Shown here one piece after another: positions 36,301-47,810 of a stretch of DNA of 64,000 nucleotides. This DNA is from Typha latifolia. Taxonomy: Eukaryota > Streptophyta > Magnoliopsida > Poales > Typhaceae. The first letter of the stretch is position 1, and every line of letters starts with the position of its first letter. Under the pieces are notes generated by a model, which worked only from the letters and a program-made list of their open reading frames with translations, was not told where the DNA came from and ran no database searches. The stretch spans positions 11,408,001 through 11,472,000 of the forward strand of contig CM034107.1 of assembly GCA_019914945.1 (NCBI GenBank). Direction: 5' to 3'. Position numbers and translations under genes: made by a program.

Positions 36301-38794
36301 AATACAGATTTTGTCTAGTAAAGACTTGTTCTGCTTAAAGAAAAGAGCATACCACATTACTCCCAGGCGGTTCTCTTGGAGTTACCCATCGTCGGAAAAT
36401 GCGAGGAATCTCTTGCTGTCCACTAGCAGTTAGAGCATAGTAATCATGACGAGGAGTCACCACCAAGTCGAACCTATCAAGGTGTGATCTTGGATGTTGT
36501 ATCTGAAATATCAGTGAAGATGGTATGAAATTAAAAACTAAAAGTAACATCTATTCAGTACGTGATACATCACATCATCCCACTCAAGTACCTGAATAAC
36601 AAAGACATTCTGAGGAGCTAAACGTCTTATGGAACTCGCTAATGAGATGGTATCCCTACCACAAGCAACTACTAAGGTAGGCCCTTCCCTGAAAGAAGTG
36701 ACAATCATTATTTCATTCATTACTCAACAGCATTCAACAATAGAGGAAGCAAAGCAGGAACCAAATCCATTAGATTGTAAAAGAACAAAAGTGTATTGAA
36801 AAGCAGAAAAAGCAGGAGCTGCCTTGATGGGGCAGTGCACCGGCTGCCCTGCAAATAGTAAAGGCGGCCGGGAATATGCGGTTGGGCCACCTTAATGGGA
36901 TTGCAGGTCAGGCGGCCAGGAATATTACGGACGGTGGTAATGGAGCCCAAGTTTTTATGACCTTAATTGCTTCTCTCTCTCTCACACACACACACACAAA
37001 ATAGAGTTACTAAGTATTCATTTCCACTATAAGTTACCCAAAATAGTTATTTATTGTAATTAGAATTAAGAAATAAAATGGTCATGCACTAATCATTATG
37101 GTTTCATTTAGTGCTTGTAGCTTTATAGTGATTAGTTAATTACATATGGTTGTTAAAGTGTTATTTGTTTACCTCATTTATACATTAATTAGTTTGTTAC
37201 TAATAATAATATTATATATATATATATATATTAAAATCGTTAGGCTGCATATGCCCTGCATATACACCTACATACCGCTTAGGCACTATGCAATAGAGCC
37301 ATCGGCATACTGTGGGGGTGCCTTTCAAAAGCTTAATGCAGTTAGAAGCCAATGGTTGAAGATTACAAGGTGGCATACTGGCATGTGATCATAAGATCCA
37401 TGTTCATCATAGAGGTACTTGCTTACTTGGTATAACAAATTGAAGAGTAAATACAGCCCATCTAGATGAGTTTACTACAAAAATTAAATAAGTACAAAGG
37501 GATTTACTATAGATACCAGGGGACGAAGTATTTCCTAAAGCTACACGTCTACAATCTTAGCTAAGTTGGAAAAGTAAGATTTTACATAATTTATATGATA
37601 AAGCTACACGTTTACTGGTCTGCGAGCTTTAATGTTGATCTCGCCAACTAGCTCCTTTTTCTGGTTGCCTGTAACCATCATGTTGGAACTTGAAAATTGA
37701 AATTTAATTTATCCATGAGTGATGCACTTATTCTTATTTGACTTCAGATTAAAGGCTTAAGGTTCTTAAATAGATCATCCATTAGTCATTATTGCTTAAG
37801 CACATCTGCAATCAGTACTCTCTACTTCTAGCAGTCCAAATTCCAAGATACAATCATGAATGCCTAATTCAAAACTCAATGCTTCAATCAGCATGATTTA
37901 AAGAAGAAAACAATCATTCCATGTGAAAATTCTGCATTCAAATGAACAAAAAAAAAAAAACCTAAAAGATTAACAAAGGCAAGATATCAGGAAATATTCA
38001 TAGAGGGAGACAATCTCCTTACTTCTCAAAAGTGTCACGAGCAATGGCTGCAATCTTTCTGGAATCCGCTTCTAAGACGGATAATAATCCAAGACCTCCA
38101 CCATTATGGACAGGAAATGGCACCATCTTTTTCCTTTCGAACACCACCGAAAATCTAGAATTGCCAAACATCTGTCTGATTACATGGACTATTATCTTGT
38201 GGAAAGAGATAGGGAGCCAGTGAAGCCACTCATTAATCCCTCCTCTAGGTCTAGTGACACGCTGCAGCCTCACGAAGAATTAGTCTATCAAATTTTTAGT
38301 CATTACACTAACATAAAAGGATGACTAACCAGTATAACTAAATTTAAAACAATCACAGTATCATATAGGCCAAGGAGAAAGAAGCAAATAGAAGGGGGAA
38401 AAAGAAATATTGAAACTGTTCCTCGTATGATAGCTCATATCTAACTAATGCATTGCCCCAAATGCAACCAACAGTACCATCAATTCTCAAAGCAATACAA
38501 TAGAACTTAAAACTAATCCTTTCCATGAGATCATGCATCAATGAGACAGCATACTAATTATTAGAGGATGCATACTAATCAAGAAAATAAGAAGATATGA
38601 TGGAGATAACTCACGTATATAGTTTGCCTATCAGCGAGCCCCAGCGCACGAACCAATCCCAGGCTCTGGTTCTCGGCACCGGCGAATCCATTTCCGATCA
38701 CAATCGCTCGTCTAATGACATTAACGCCGCCGTCAAAGATCTCCGGCATCCCAAAAGCGCCGCTAGGCGGCTCCGGAAGCCTTATGGGCCTCAT
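33392..38794 (-). CDS. ELM1: Mitochondrial fission protein ELM1
   Basis: Ten exons: 38794-38615, 38261-38023, 36688-36592, 36502-36353, 36218-36092, 34739-34627, 34546-34483, 34399-34306, 34216-34108 and 33493-33392. Phases close throughout to give 424 residues, close to the remembered Arabidopsis length of about 427. Conserved segments in order are RRAIVIGNGFAGAENQSLGL, VTRPRGGINEWLHWLP, LVVACGRDTISLASSIRRLA, FDLVVTPRHDYY, LLVINIGGPT, HMGHLAWADAFIVTADSISM and SESCSTGKPVYVIGAEHCKW. The fold is of the DUF1022/glycosyltransferase-like type. Plant-specific ELM1 sits on the outer mitochondrial surface and recruits the dynamin DRP3A for fission. The first exon is GC-rich; introns 2 and 5 are over 1.3 kb. 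The upstream AGGGTTT boxes (38846, 38897) suit a housekeeping gene. Confidence 0.95.
35120..35190. repeat. Short direct repeat in ELM1 intron 5
   Basis: The unit TTAGATTACCTTAGGATCCA(AA) is found at 35120-35141 and again, unchanged, at 35169-35190. The perfect match implies a recent local duplication. Confidence 0.85.
36862..36930. repeat. GC-rich near-repeat in ELM1 intron 2
   Basis: AGGCGGCCGGGAATATGCGG at 36862-36881 recurs as AGGCGGCCAGGAATATTACGG at 36910-36930. It lies in a GC-rich island (about 36825-36950) that stands out from the AT-rich intron and may be an inserted fragment. No family is recognised. Confidence 0.6.
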
Positions 38795-39053
38795 CTGAGA
38801 TCGAAGCCAACTAGAATCAATCCTCGAATCAAAAACAGAGCATGGATTAGGGTTGCCTCCCTCCGCGTCTTCTCCTCCTCCTTTTCCTCTGTGCGGATTA
38901 GGGTTTCCAAATTCTATCAGATGCTTAGTTTATCTGGGAGAGTTCGTAAATGCACGGAATTCGACAGATATCGAGGGGTCTTCGTTTGAGATTTCTTCGA
39001 TTTGTACTCCTTTCTCTTGCCTGCTACGTCTCGACTCTTCTCCTCAGGATTTC

Positions 39054-39085
<32 letters not shown>

Positions 39086-39746
39086 ATGAAATAGGTTTCG
39101 GCTTCTTCGAGGGGGCCATTTGCGAGTTAATTCCGCTTTATAATCGTATTAAATAGTCGTATTGCTCGCATACGGAGGCTTTTGCAATTTAATTATATTT
39201 AATTTTTTTAATTGAGTATATAAAACTGACTATAATATTTTCTATAGTCAATATATATTTTATTATATTAGAAAAGACATAATTTATATTTACAAGATAT
39301 TTTAGAGTTTATTATTATAAATTACAAAATTATATATCGCATAATAAATTGTGTACACTACACTATGTTATAATAAATGTACATTAATTTAAAAAAAAAA
39401 TATAAGCACTCAATCTTATATGCTAAATTAAAAAATTGAATACAATTAAATTGCAAAAGCTTTGTTATATATTAGATAAGAACTGCTCAATTTAGTGTTT
39501 CCTGAGAGTCTCAATTAAGCATATTAAAATTTTTAACGTTTTCTTTTAAATATATACTTCACATAAAAATACTAAAAATTTATAAATAAGTTAATAAATA
39601 TACTAGAAGAATAACTAAAACTTTCGGTGCTTTTACTGTGATCCTCTCTTCTATCCAAAGAGAAAAACATATTTCTATAAATAATTTAAACTCAACAATA
39701 AAATATAGAACAAAATTTATATAACATCATCTTTTTATGAAATTAT

Positions 39747-40061
39747 GATTTATACACTACATTTTAATATTTAAACTAACACCATAAAAATATTCGGTTA
39801 ATTAGATAAATTTTATCTCTAAATAACTAAAATGCTATAGGTTAAATTTAGTTGAGTTCAGTTTAGTTGGGTTAAATTTATTTGTGTTGAGTTGAATTAG
39901 TATAAATTGAGTAAGTATAATTTAGCTAGTAGTATTTTTTTAATCATCTTCTTAGTATTTAGTTAAGTTTAACTAACAGATATAACAGCATAATATTTTA
40001 TATACATCTTCGTTAGATTATAGTGCTTAATTTATAAATAGTGAAAATATAAAGTATAAAT
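39747..40061. mobile_element. Possible MITE-like inverted-repeat element, copy A
   Basis: The left end reads GATTTATACACTACATTTTA and the right end TAAATAGTGAAAATATAAAG followed by TATAAATTG. These are imperfect reverse complements of each other. The same terminal sequence pair bounds a segment of similar length at 51270-51603. There is no coding capacity. It would be a small non-autonomous DNA element; target-site duplications could not be fixed by eye in this AT-rich context. Confidence 0.45.
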
Positions 40062-40618
40062 TGCAATTTTATTAAAAAGCAAGGTGTCCTGTGCAAATTT
40101 TCCAAAAAAAAATATAGTAAGTTTACTTTTTATAAAAATACCAATCTCCTATATTATTTATTTTTAATATTTTAAGTTATATAAATATACATAATGATTT
40201 AAATATTACTCCTCAATTTTGCATGAATATAAATTAGAGCATACAGACAGATAGACAAATCTAAACAGAAAAAAGATTAAAAAAAACCCTTTAGAAATAG
40301 ATCTTTTATAATTTAATTGTATTTAACTTCTTAATTTATAATAATGGATTTTAATATACTTTGCACATAAAAAATATATGTACTCAACTTTTATATATTA
40401 AATTACAAAAGCCCCTTGTAAATATAAATACACATGTATTTGATACTTAAAGCTCCGTATACACAAAGTAGTCGTTATTTGCAAGTAGTGTGAATAACAT
40501 TTGGAATTTTTGTGCAAATCATTACTCGGGAATTATTCGTTCGCGCTTCCTAGCAACATTAGGTGCCCCGCTCTGGAGACATCGAGGAGGAGAAAGAATA
40601 GGAGAAAAGAGACTAGAG

Positions 40619-40623
<5 letters not shown>

Positions 40624-40653
<30 letters not shown>
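40624..40653. repeat. (GA)n microsatellite
   Basis: About 15 GA units lie directly in front of an ATG at 40656, as often seen in plant 5' leaders. Confidence 0.9.
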
Positions 40654-40655
<2 letters not shown>

Positions 40656-40733
40656 ATGGCAATGGAGCAAAGCGGCGCAGTACGATGCCAGAAGATTGGG
40701 TGCGTCGACGGCTCCTGCCGATACCACAAATCC
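40656..40733 (+). pseudogene. Possible CHORD zinc-binding domain fragment (first exon only)
   Basis: An ATG after a (GA)n leader opens MAMEQSGAVRCQKIGC, then DGSCRYHKS, followed by a GTAAGAG splice donor. CxxxGC...GSCxYH is the start of a CHORD domain, as in RAR1, but the roughly ten residues normally between the Cys pair and GSC are missing. No following exon with the FHDGxKxWSCC part was found. It could be a gene relic or a short unrelated coding exon. Confidence 0.3.
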
Positions 40734-42114
40734 GTAAGAGAAAGCCTCTCCATTCCCCTCTCTACTTTCTAGTTTTTGTTTTCTTTGATCATTTGAGCAT
40801 GGGTAGTTGGGGGGAGGGGGGGATCTCATCTTTTGATCATAGAGAGAACAATTTGGACGGCCTGAACCGAAATTATCCGTCAAAAAAAGGGTTTTGATCA
40901 ATTTCTCTGATTTTAATTAGTATCTGAACAAGAAGACTAGATCGAGAAGAGAGTGGGGAATGCTATGGTTTTAGTGCGAAGAAGAGAGAGAGGTCTTCAA
41001 AAGGCTGATGATCCAATCCTTTGGGAAGGCTAGTGTTGGACAAAAGTGGGTGCCAGCAGTGTGCCGGAACTTTGAGGCTACTTTGAAAATTTTAATTATT
41101 TAGTAGCATAATCTAGACAGCATTGCAAGGAGGGTGTTTATGGTGACGATCAAGAGGCCATGAATGAAGTAGTTATGATAATGCTCGGCTGAAGGTATAA
41201 GACACTCCCAGAATCCAGATAGTTACATGGTACAACTCTCTTTATTTGACTTGTATTCTTATTGAAGGATTCCAGTATGCAAATCCCACAACGTAGTTTC
41301 TTTCATTGTTGATCTGACAATGATTTCGATTCTTACAAGATCTAGTCCACTCCTTGAAGTTGACAGTACCTAATAAGCTAACAGTCATTAGAATTTACAA
41401 CTGACAACATAATCAGAAGCAGTCTCACATCTGTTTAAGTGATTGAAAGTGGAGCTGCTCCTTTTTCTTGTTTAATATTTTCTGATCCTTTTCGTTGACC
41501 TTCATTATTTAGTAGCATAATCAGAAAAATGAGTTTTTTTTCTTATGATATTTTGAGTCCTCTTGATTCCGAATTATGACCATAATGATCCTACTGGGTA
41601 TATTTGTCTCTCTACCTCCTAATTACTCAGAACCATGCACGTGGACATTAACCAACGTGACAAATCCGATAAACCCCAGAACCCGATGATGGCGCGCTCG
41701 TAATTCCATGCCATATCCAAGGGCAAATCAAACCGTTAAACGTCACTACCGACTCTGCCGCCGTATAAGATCTCACCTCGAGTGTTTAACACTTGTCAAA
41801 CTCGACTTCTCTGCCTCGCTGTCACTCTTAAACACCACAAACTTCTCAGATCATTACCAACGAGTAACCTTTATCCCACCAGCGAGTTGGGCCCAGTCGC
41901 GTCCTTCCACGTTGACACAGAACTTGGCCTCAAAGCCCGATGCGGCCGCCACGTGTAGCTACTTCCAACGTGGAAGATGGATCCGGTGCGCGACGTGGTG
42001 AACGGAGGCAGATCCGACGGCTGCGAAGCGACCAACGAGGCTGGTTGATTCAAGTGGGCCCCGTCGTCCACCCCCCCCCAACTATTGCTCGGCGCCATGG
42101 CCGGAAGAGGATGG
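40734..42114. other. Spacer and bZIP promoter region with two G-boxes
   Basis: No gene was identified. The last 500 bp are GC-rich and contain CACGTG palindromes at 41638-41643 and 41950-41955. Both are G-boxes, bound by bZIP or bHLH factors, within about 520 bp of the bZIP start codon. Confidence 0.5.
41950..41955. promoter_or_regulatory. G-box (CACGTG) upstream of the bZIP gene
   Basis: A perfect CACGTG followed by T (CCACGTGTAG) lies about 165 bp before the TATA box, with another ACGTGG core at about 41973. A matching G-box is at 41638. ABA, light or autoregulation through bZIP factors is possible but inferred. Confidence 0.55.
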
Positions 42115-42122
42115 CTATAAAG
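42115..42122 (+). promoter_or_regulatory. TATA box of the bZIP gene
   Basis: CTATAAAG lies 39-46 bp upstream of the ATG at 42161, which implies a very short leader. Confidence 0.5.
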
Positions 42123-42160
42123 TGTTAGACCCTAGCTTTTGCGGATCGGGTACTGACACT

Positions 42161-43757
42161 ATGGAGCAATGCGGGTTGGATCCGACAGTGGACGAGGAGC
42201 TTAACGCTGCCATGGCCCTCGCGGATCTCGCGGGTATGGAGCGGAGGTCGACGAAGCGGGTCAAGAAGGAGTCGCCCAATAAGTCTTCTCCGGACAAGAG
42301 CTTAGGAAATTACGACATGGTATTCTAATCGTCAAAATGTTATCTTTTTCTCTGGCTGGTGTTCAGTATTCTTTCTTGGAGCAATCACTATCAATATCTA
42401 AGTAACCAACTTTTGTATCTTTATATATTTATATATACGTACATACGTTTGGTAGATTCAGATATTTACTTCTTTTAATTGTGTAATAGAATCCTAAATT
42501 TTTTTAGGCTGCGAGAGAAGAGAAAAAATTGCGCCGGGTTTTGGCTAACAGGGAGGCGGCAAGGCAAACAATTCTGCGGAGGCAGGTAAAAAGATTACAA
42601 CTTTTCCTTAGATTCTTATTAATTTGTAGTTTAAATCCTCTTGTTCTTGCAAACGTGTTAACTGTATGTACGGTTATTATCCACGTTTGAGTAGGCTCTT
42701 CGCGAGGAGCTGGTGAGAAAAGTTGCTGATTTATCTCTGGAAAATGAGAATCTGAAGATGGTAAGTGTAGTTATTGCGTTTACTTCTTGATCCCTTCTTT
42801 AAGGACCTAATTCTTTTGTTGAAATCCCTTCATCTGAGTGTAGGAGAAGGAAAGAGCCATAAAAGAGCATCTCTTATTGAGAGATACAAACAGGCAACTA
42901 AGAGAGGAGGTTCGTCTTCAACTCTTTTTTATCGAAGACTTCTTCATCTTCCTCATAGTCCTCTACGATTGTTTGTCTTCGTGAAGAAATTAAGGGTTTA
43001 TTTTTTATTGTAGGTGGTGAGGGCGTCAAAGCCAGACAATGAGAATAGCGAAGAGGAGGCGCCAACGACATCATCAGCCACTCTCCCTTTGTTGATATAT
43101 AGCGCGCCAGCAGCCACGGTGCCTTCCGTTCGGCAATCCTGGTCTACTTACTATGAGCAAGGCGACGGTGGAGCATCGTGTCCATGGATTTTTCCTCTTA
43201 CTAGCGTACCAGGATCTTGCACAGCGAATGAAGAACCCAATGATGAACAGCATAGTTCAAGAGATTCGCAGAGAACTTATGATAACGAAGAGAAAGAAGA
43301 GGCCGTTTCTTGTTCACTGACATTGAACACTAGAGTATCTCAACAAGTAAGCAATTCCAAGAGGCGGATTCTACAGCCTTGTCCAAATAAAGCACTACCA
43401 ATATCTTCTTGTCTCGCAGATGTTCCAGGCAACGAAGTAGAGCCACAAGGAGCTTCTCATGGGACGTCAGTTGATGCGGCAGCAGCAACATCAGCTGCAG
43501 CCAGGAAGAGAAGGAAAGAAGTCAGAGAATTGAAGCAAGGTTGTCGTGGCCTTAGCATTTTTGTATGAAAGACTCAAGTGGTGTACGTTTTATGTTTTAA
43601 TGCACTTTGTTACCATGGGTGCTATTTTGGTTAACAAATCGGCATTTATATAGAGGACAAAGATAAGGACCTCTGTTATCATTTGAAAATACTTGCTCAA
43701 AGGATTGTGAAACGAACAGGATTAAAGAGCCAAGCAGCAGCAATACCGGCAATGTGA
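42161..43757 (+). CDS. bZIP transcription factor, bZIP62-like (group J), atypical basic region
   Basis: Exons at 42161-42319, 42508-42585, 42695-42760, 42844-42909, 43014-43539 and 43654-43757 join in phase to 332 residues. The basic region LRRVLANREAARQTILRRQ has Asn67 but Ile75 where canonical bZIPs have Arg (N-x7-R). A leucine zipper follows with L85, L92 and L99 and continues through EEVVRASKP. The pattern matches Arabidopsis bZIP62 (group J), which has the same Ile. The Ser/Glu-rich C-terminal half ends in a KKR-type basic stretch and QRIVKRTGLKSQAAA. The last junction uses donor CAAG|GTTGTC; if it is not spliced, the frame ends at 43568 (GCRGLSIFV). Altered DNA recognition is expected from family knowledge. 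It is nuclear; its promoter carries G-boxes. Confidence 0.88.
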
Positions 43758-45505
43758 TACTTAATTAGACTACAATGGAGTTAAAAAATCTCATCATTGC
43801 GAAGGAATTTAAACATTGCAGGTTAGAATCTTTCATGAATAAAAATATATTGATCTCTTCTTCACCTCCTCTCAGCAATGAAAAGTTGAGCTAAGCTGTT
43901 GTTTTTAAAAGTCTTTTTTTTGTTGTTGTATATATTAGTAGTCTTATTAAGATACAAGATTTGTGTTGTGTGTTAATGAAACAAAGGAATAAAAAACCAT
44001 GTTTAAGAACGAGTAGTTCGTTTATGATTTCTTTTTTCAGTGTTAATGTCTCTGCAGAAATGAAGACATCCCAACATTAATCAAACATTCGTTGTTATGT
44101 GTTGAGATAAATGCCAACAAATGTAATTAAATAGTCATTCATATTTTTATTTCTCTTTTTTTCTACTTAATTTCTTTGGGATTCGCTGTTATGTGTTGAT
44201 CTTAACCAGTTAATTATGCTCCAAAACTTACTCTCTTTTTTATTATTTTTATTTTTTATTTTTAGAGAAAGAAAGCAAAACTTCAATATTGTCTATCCAG
44301 TAACTTTCTTCATAAATTTAGACAATATTTTTCTGAAAATAAATGCCCACTTGATGTTTTTTGAACACTTATCTATTATTTTGTGACATATTGACTCTTT
44401 TAATTATGATTTTTTTTTTGAGCTTGTCGTGAAAAATATAATATATAAATCTTATATTATTATTTTTAAATTTTATAGAAATTATTTTACCTTTATTTTA
44501 GACGAAAAAAAGGAGAAAAAACAGTCCAGGATTATAACGGAGTGAGAGAATTTTTTTATAGAGTTATAGTTAATAATCACGGAGTGAGAGAATTTTTTAA
44601 AAGATTAGGAAGTGTACTTAAGAAAAAAAGAAAGAAAGAGGGGTGCATATGGAAATAGGCAATAGTTAGGGGTTGTTAGTGTAATCTTGACTTAATAAAT
44701 GCTTTCGTCCGAAGACCGAGTAATTCGTGTCTCTCCTCTTTTGCTTCTGGAGGTGCGGAAATGGCGATGACGGTCGAAGGTGAGTAATTACTCTTATCGC
44801 TCATTTATCTTTAATTAATCCAACGGATAGCTATAATCCCAACTAATTTTTGCCTCTTGGTCGTGAATTCTTCTTTAGGGTTCGGATTCTAGGGTTAGAG
44901 TGAGTATCTTGAATCGTAGATGGAGGTTTAGGATCGCTGGCGGGATATGTGAATTATGGACCTATCGTTCCCTTTCTCTTAAATCTAGGGCTTTTAGCTG
45001 AGAAGAAAGTTAGCATCTTTTTCCTATAGTGGGAGAGAGCCAACTATAGTAACATTTAGAGATTGGAGTTTGCGGGACGAATCTGATAATATATGGATTT
45101 GCTTGTTTAGTGGAGATTTACTTACACGTAATTACTCAACGTGTATCTATGCCTTATCCACCATCTGTTGCTGTGTAAATAGCTAACAAGTTAAAATATG
45201 ATTCATTGGCATATAATGAAAATGTAAAATCCAGTAATATGGTCATATGAAATTCTATCTTGTGAACATTAAAATTTAAAAGTGTTGAACTGTTGATAAC
45301 TGCTTAATATTTAATGTGCCCAGTGCTCTTTTCTATACATTACTTATATGAACAACTGAATGTGTTTTTTGATCTTTGCATGGTGATGTTGGTCAACTAC
45401 TATATGCGGATCATCATTTACAGTGTAAGTTCGAGATACCAGACTATGTTTGTCTGTCTGTTGCTTTTGGACATTTAGTTTGCTCATAATCTTGTTGATA
45501 TACAG
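43758..45505. other. Spacer and unresolved 5' region of the VPS55-like gene
   Basis: The left part is AT-rich and contains a 20-base unit, ACGGAGTGAGAGAATTTTTT, twice (44537 and 44579, period 42). Around 44761 an ATG (MAMTVE) ends at a good GTGAGTAA donor and could be the first exon of the VPS55-like gene, but its phase does not fit the next recognised exon. Confidence 0.5.
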
Positions 45506-47810
45506 GCTTGCTGGACTTGCTTTTATGTTCTCGGCTAGCATTCTATTGCAAATCCTGGTATGAAATTTGTACTTGTTACATTTATCTGGTTTAGCTGCTA
45601 GTTATCTCATCTTGTTTCTCATGATTGTTTGTTGCGTGCAATGGAAAGCTTCACAAGCAAGGGAATATACAGATGATAACTGAGTCATATTAATTGGCTT
45701 TTCTCTTTAATCTACTTTTTTGAATATTTTTCTTTTTGGATAGCATAATAAATAAAACTCCACAGGATCATCAAGTATGCATCTAACTGTCTTGGAAAGT
45801 CTCAACATTCATCTGCAGTCATTTCTTTCAATGACAAGATTTTGTAACATTATCCTTTGGCAGTTTGGTAGACCTTGCTACCTAAATTTTCAGGCGGAGT
45901 TCAGTGAAGTAGGTATAAGTTCGACATGTTGTACCATATATAACTGAACTTTTGTTATGAAGAGTTTAGTAAAGTGCAAACAGTTAAGATCAGAAGGTCT
46001 TTATTGTTCTGCTTTTCTCTCACATCATTTTCTTTATGAAAATTGACATCATCAACTTTAGCATATAGATGAAATTTCATCAGGTTAAATATGAATAAAC
46101 CACACGTGTTGACATTTGTAACTGCCTGATTGCCGTTGTGTTGATGCAGGCGTGTGCTTTGTACAATAATTGGTGGCCTATGTTATCAGGTGAATAATGG
46201 CTTGACTAGCAAACTGTGGGTTATTGTTGCCTTCTTTGCTGATAGAGTTGTGTCTGCAGCCCTAATGTATGTGCTGGTGCCTATGCCGTGTATGTTCTTT
46301 GGAGGTGGATCGACCCATTTCTTGACCAGCAGGGAGGGTGGCGGGTGAGTTTTCTCCAGTTGTGCTCCGGATGCTTCTTTATTCTGCATTCCCTTTAATA
46401 TGTCATAGCTGTGGCAAACTTAAGCAATTAATTCATCAAAAGTAAGTTGCTACTTTTGTGTGTATATATTATGGTTTAAAAATGACAGATGCACCTCCTT
46501 TTTCTTTTAAGTGACTGAATCTTCCATTAGTTTGTAATTGCCATTAAGTAGCAAAAGTAGATCCTATTTGCTTTTGCTGTTGCATATATGTACTTCGTGA
46601 TCCACAAAATATTGTGATTCTATATTCGATCTCCTGAATATTTGGAAGCAAGGATGAATCAAGCTCTATTTTCTCCAGGTAGTCGTAGCATCACTGTCAG
46701 TATTGTTCGTGGATTTGAGAATTATAACACTGACTAATGTTCCTCAACATCATCTTCTATGGTTTCTAGATATGCCTATTCTTACTTCAGATTCTAAATT
46801 TTTTTCCCCATCCGGTAGTTTAATATAATAGCCTTTCAGTTTGAAGTTAAATTGTTTCTTCAACACATGAAAATTGCTGATATGCAATTTTATGTTTTAT
46901 GGTTAATTGTTTTATTTAAAGAGGATTGAAACAGACATTGTGTAACCACCTTGTCTTTCTGGCTAAGATATCTACATTATTGATATGTACTTTCAATAAT
47001 ATGAAGACCTCCTCCTACTTGCCTTGATTATATAATTCTATTCTGTTATATGCTTAATTATTGAATAAGCATTTAATTTTAATCTGCAGTTACATACTAT
47101 TACACTCAAATATCTAGACACTAATGTTTGGCATGTGATGGCCATCGCAACTCATGGAAAATGTAATTTTGACTGTATGTTGATTTAATGGGTTCGTGTT
47201 CAACATAATTGACACAATGTGACTAGAGAAGTTTGTAGCGTTGGCAAATTGAACAGATCTTGTGTCGATTTTCAATTACAAGTTAGTAATGGGTTATTAG
47301 AGTTTGACTCACTAGCTGGCTGAATTAGATTCGGCATAGATCCACTTGCCATGATGTGGACTTTTAACAGTATTTAACCCTCTTAAGTCTTAACCTAACC
47401 CAGATATCACTGTGAAATCAGGGTATTGGTGTTAACAATCAATCCCAACATACAAACTGCTTATAACTGTCTATTACTATGTAATGTGATGTTTTGAATA
47501 GACATAATTGTCTATTATGGAATCATCTCTACATTTGATCCTACACCGTCAAATTCATTCTGTTGATTCTTCATAACTGTATAGGTTACTCTTAGGGGAC
47601 TAATTACTGTCTTGTTTTTGTTTAAGATGGATAAATGCTGCGAAATTCCTGACTGGTGCATCTGCTATTGGGAGCCTGGCAATTCCTGCTATCTTGAGGC
47701 ACGCAGACCTAATAGAGAGTGGTGCTATGTATATAGAGTTCACATCTTTCTTTATCCTCGTGTGCACAATATTGTGTTTCCACAGAGCTAGCCTTGATGA
47801 GGATTGGTAG
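45506..47810 (+). CDS. VPS55: VPS55/LEPROT-like endosomal sorting membrane protein (first exon not found)
   Basis: Four exons at 45506-45557, 46150-46189, 46260-46344 and 47627-47810 join in phase to 119 residues. They cover most of a VPS55 protein: LLQIL|ACALYNNWWPMLS|ALMYVLVPMPCMFFGGGSTH|WINAAKFLTGASAIGSLAIP, then FTSFFILVCTILCFHRASL and the end DEDW. Four hydrophobic spans are expected in the family. Yeast Vps55 forms a complex with Vps68 in late-endosome-to-vacuole transport; LEPROT is the animal relative. The first recognised exon enters in phase 2, so an upstream exon of about 20 residues is required. The candidate at 44761 is in the wrong phase unless a small exon lies between. An ATG at 45525 would give a shortened start. 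Confidence 0.82.

Larger units (their letters stand above)
38795..40655. other. ELM1 promoter and long AT-rich spacer
   Basis: The first 350 bp include the ELM1 leader with two telo-box-like AGGGTTT elements on the plus strand and a TTTTC repeat near 39058-39083. The rest is very AT-rich with no gene; it contains one of two MITE-like elements (39747-40061) and a (GA)n tract at 40624-40653. Confidence 0.55.
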
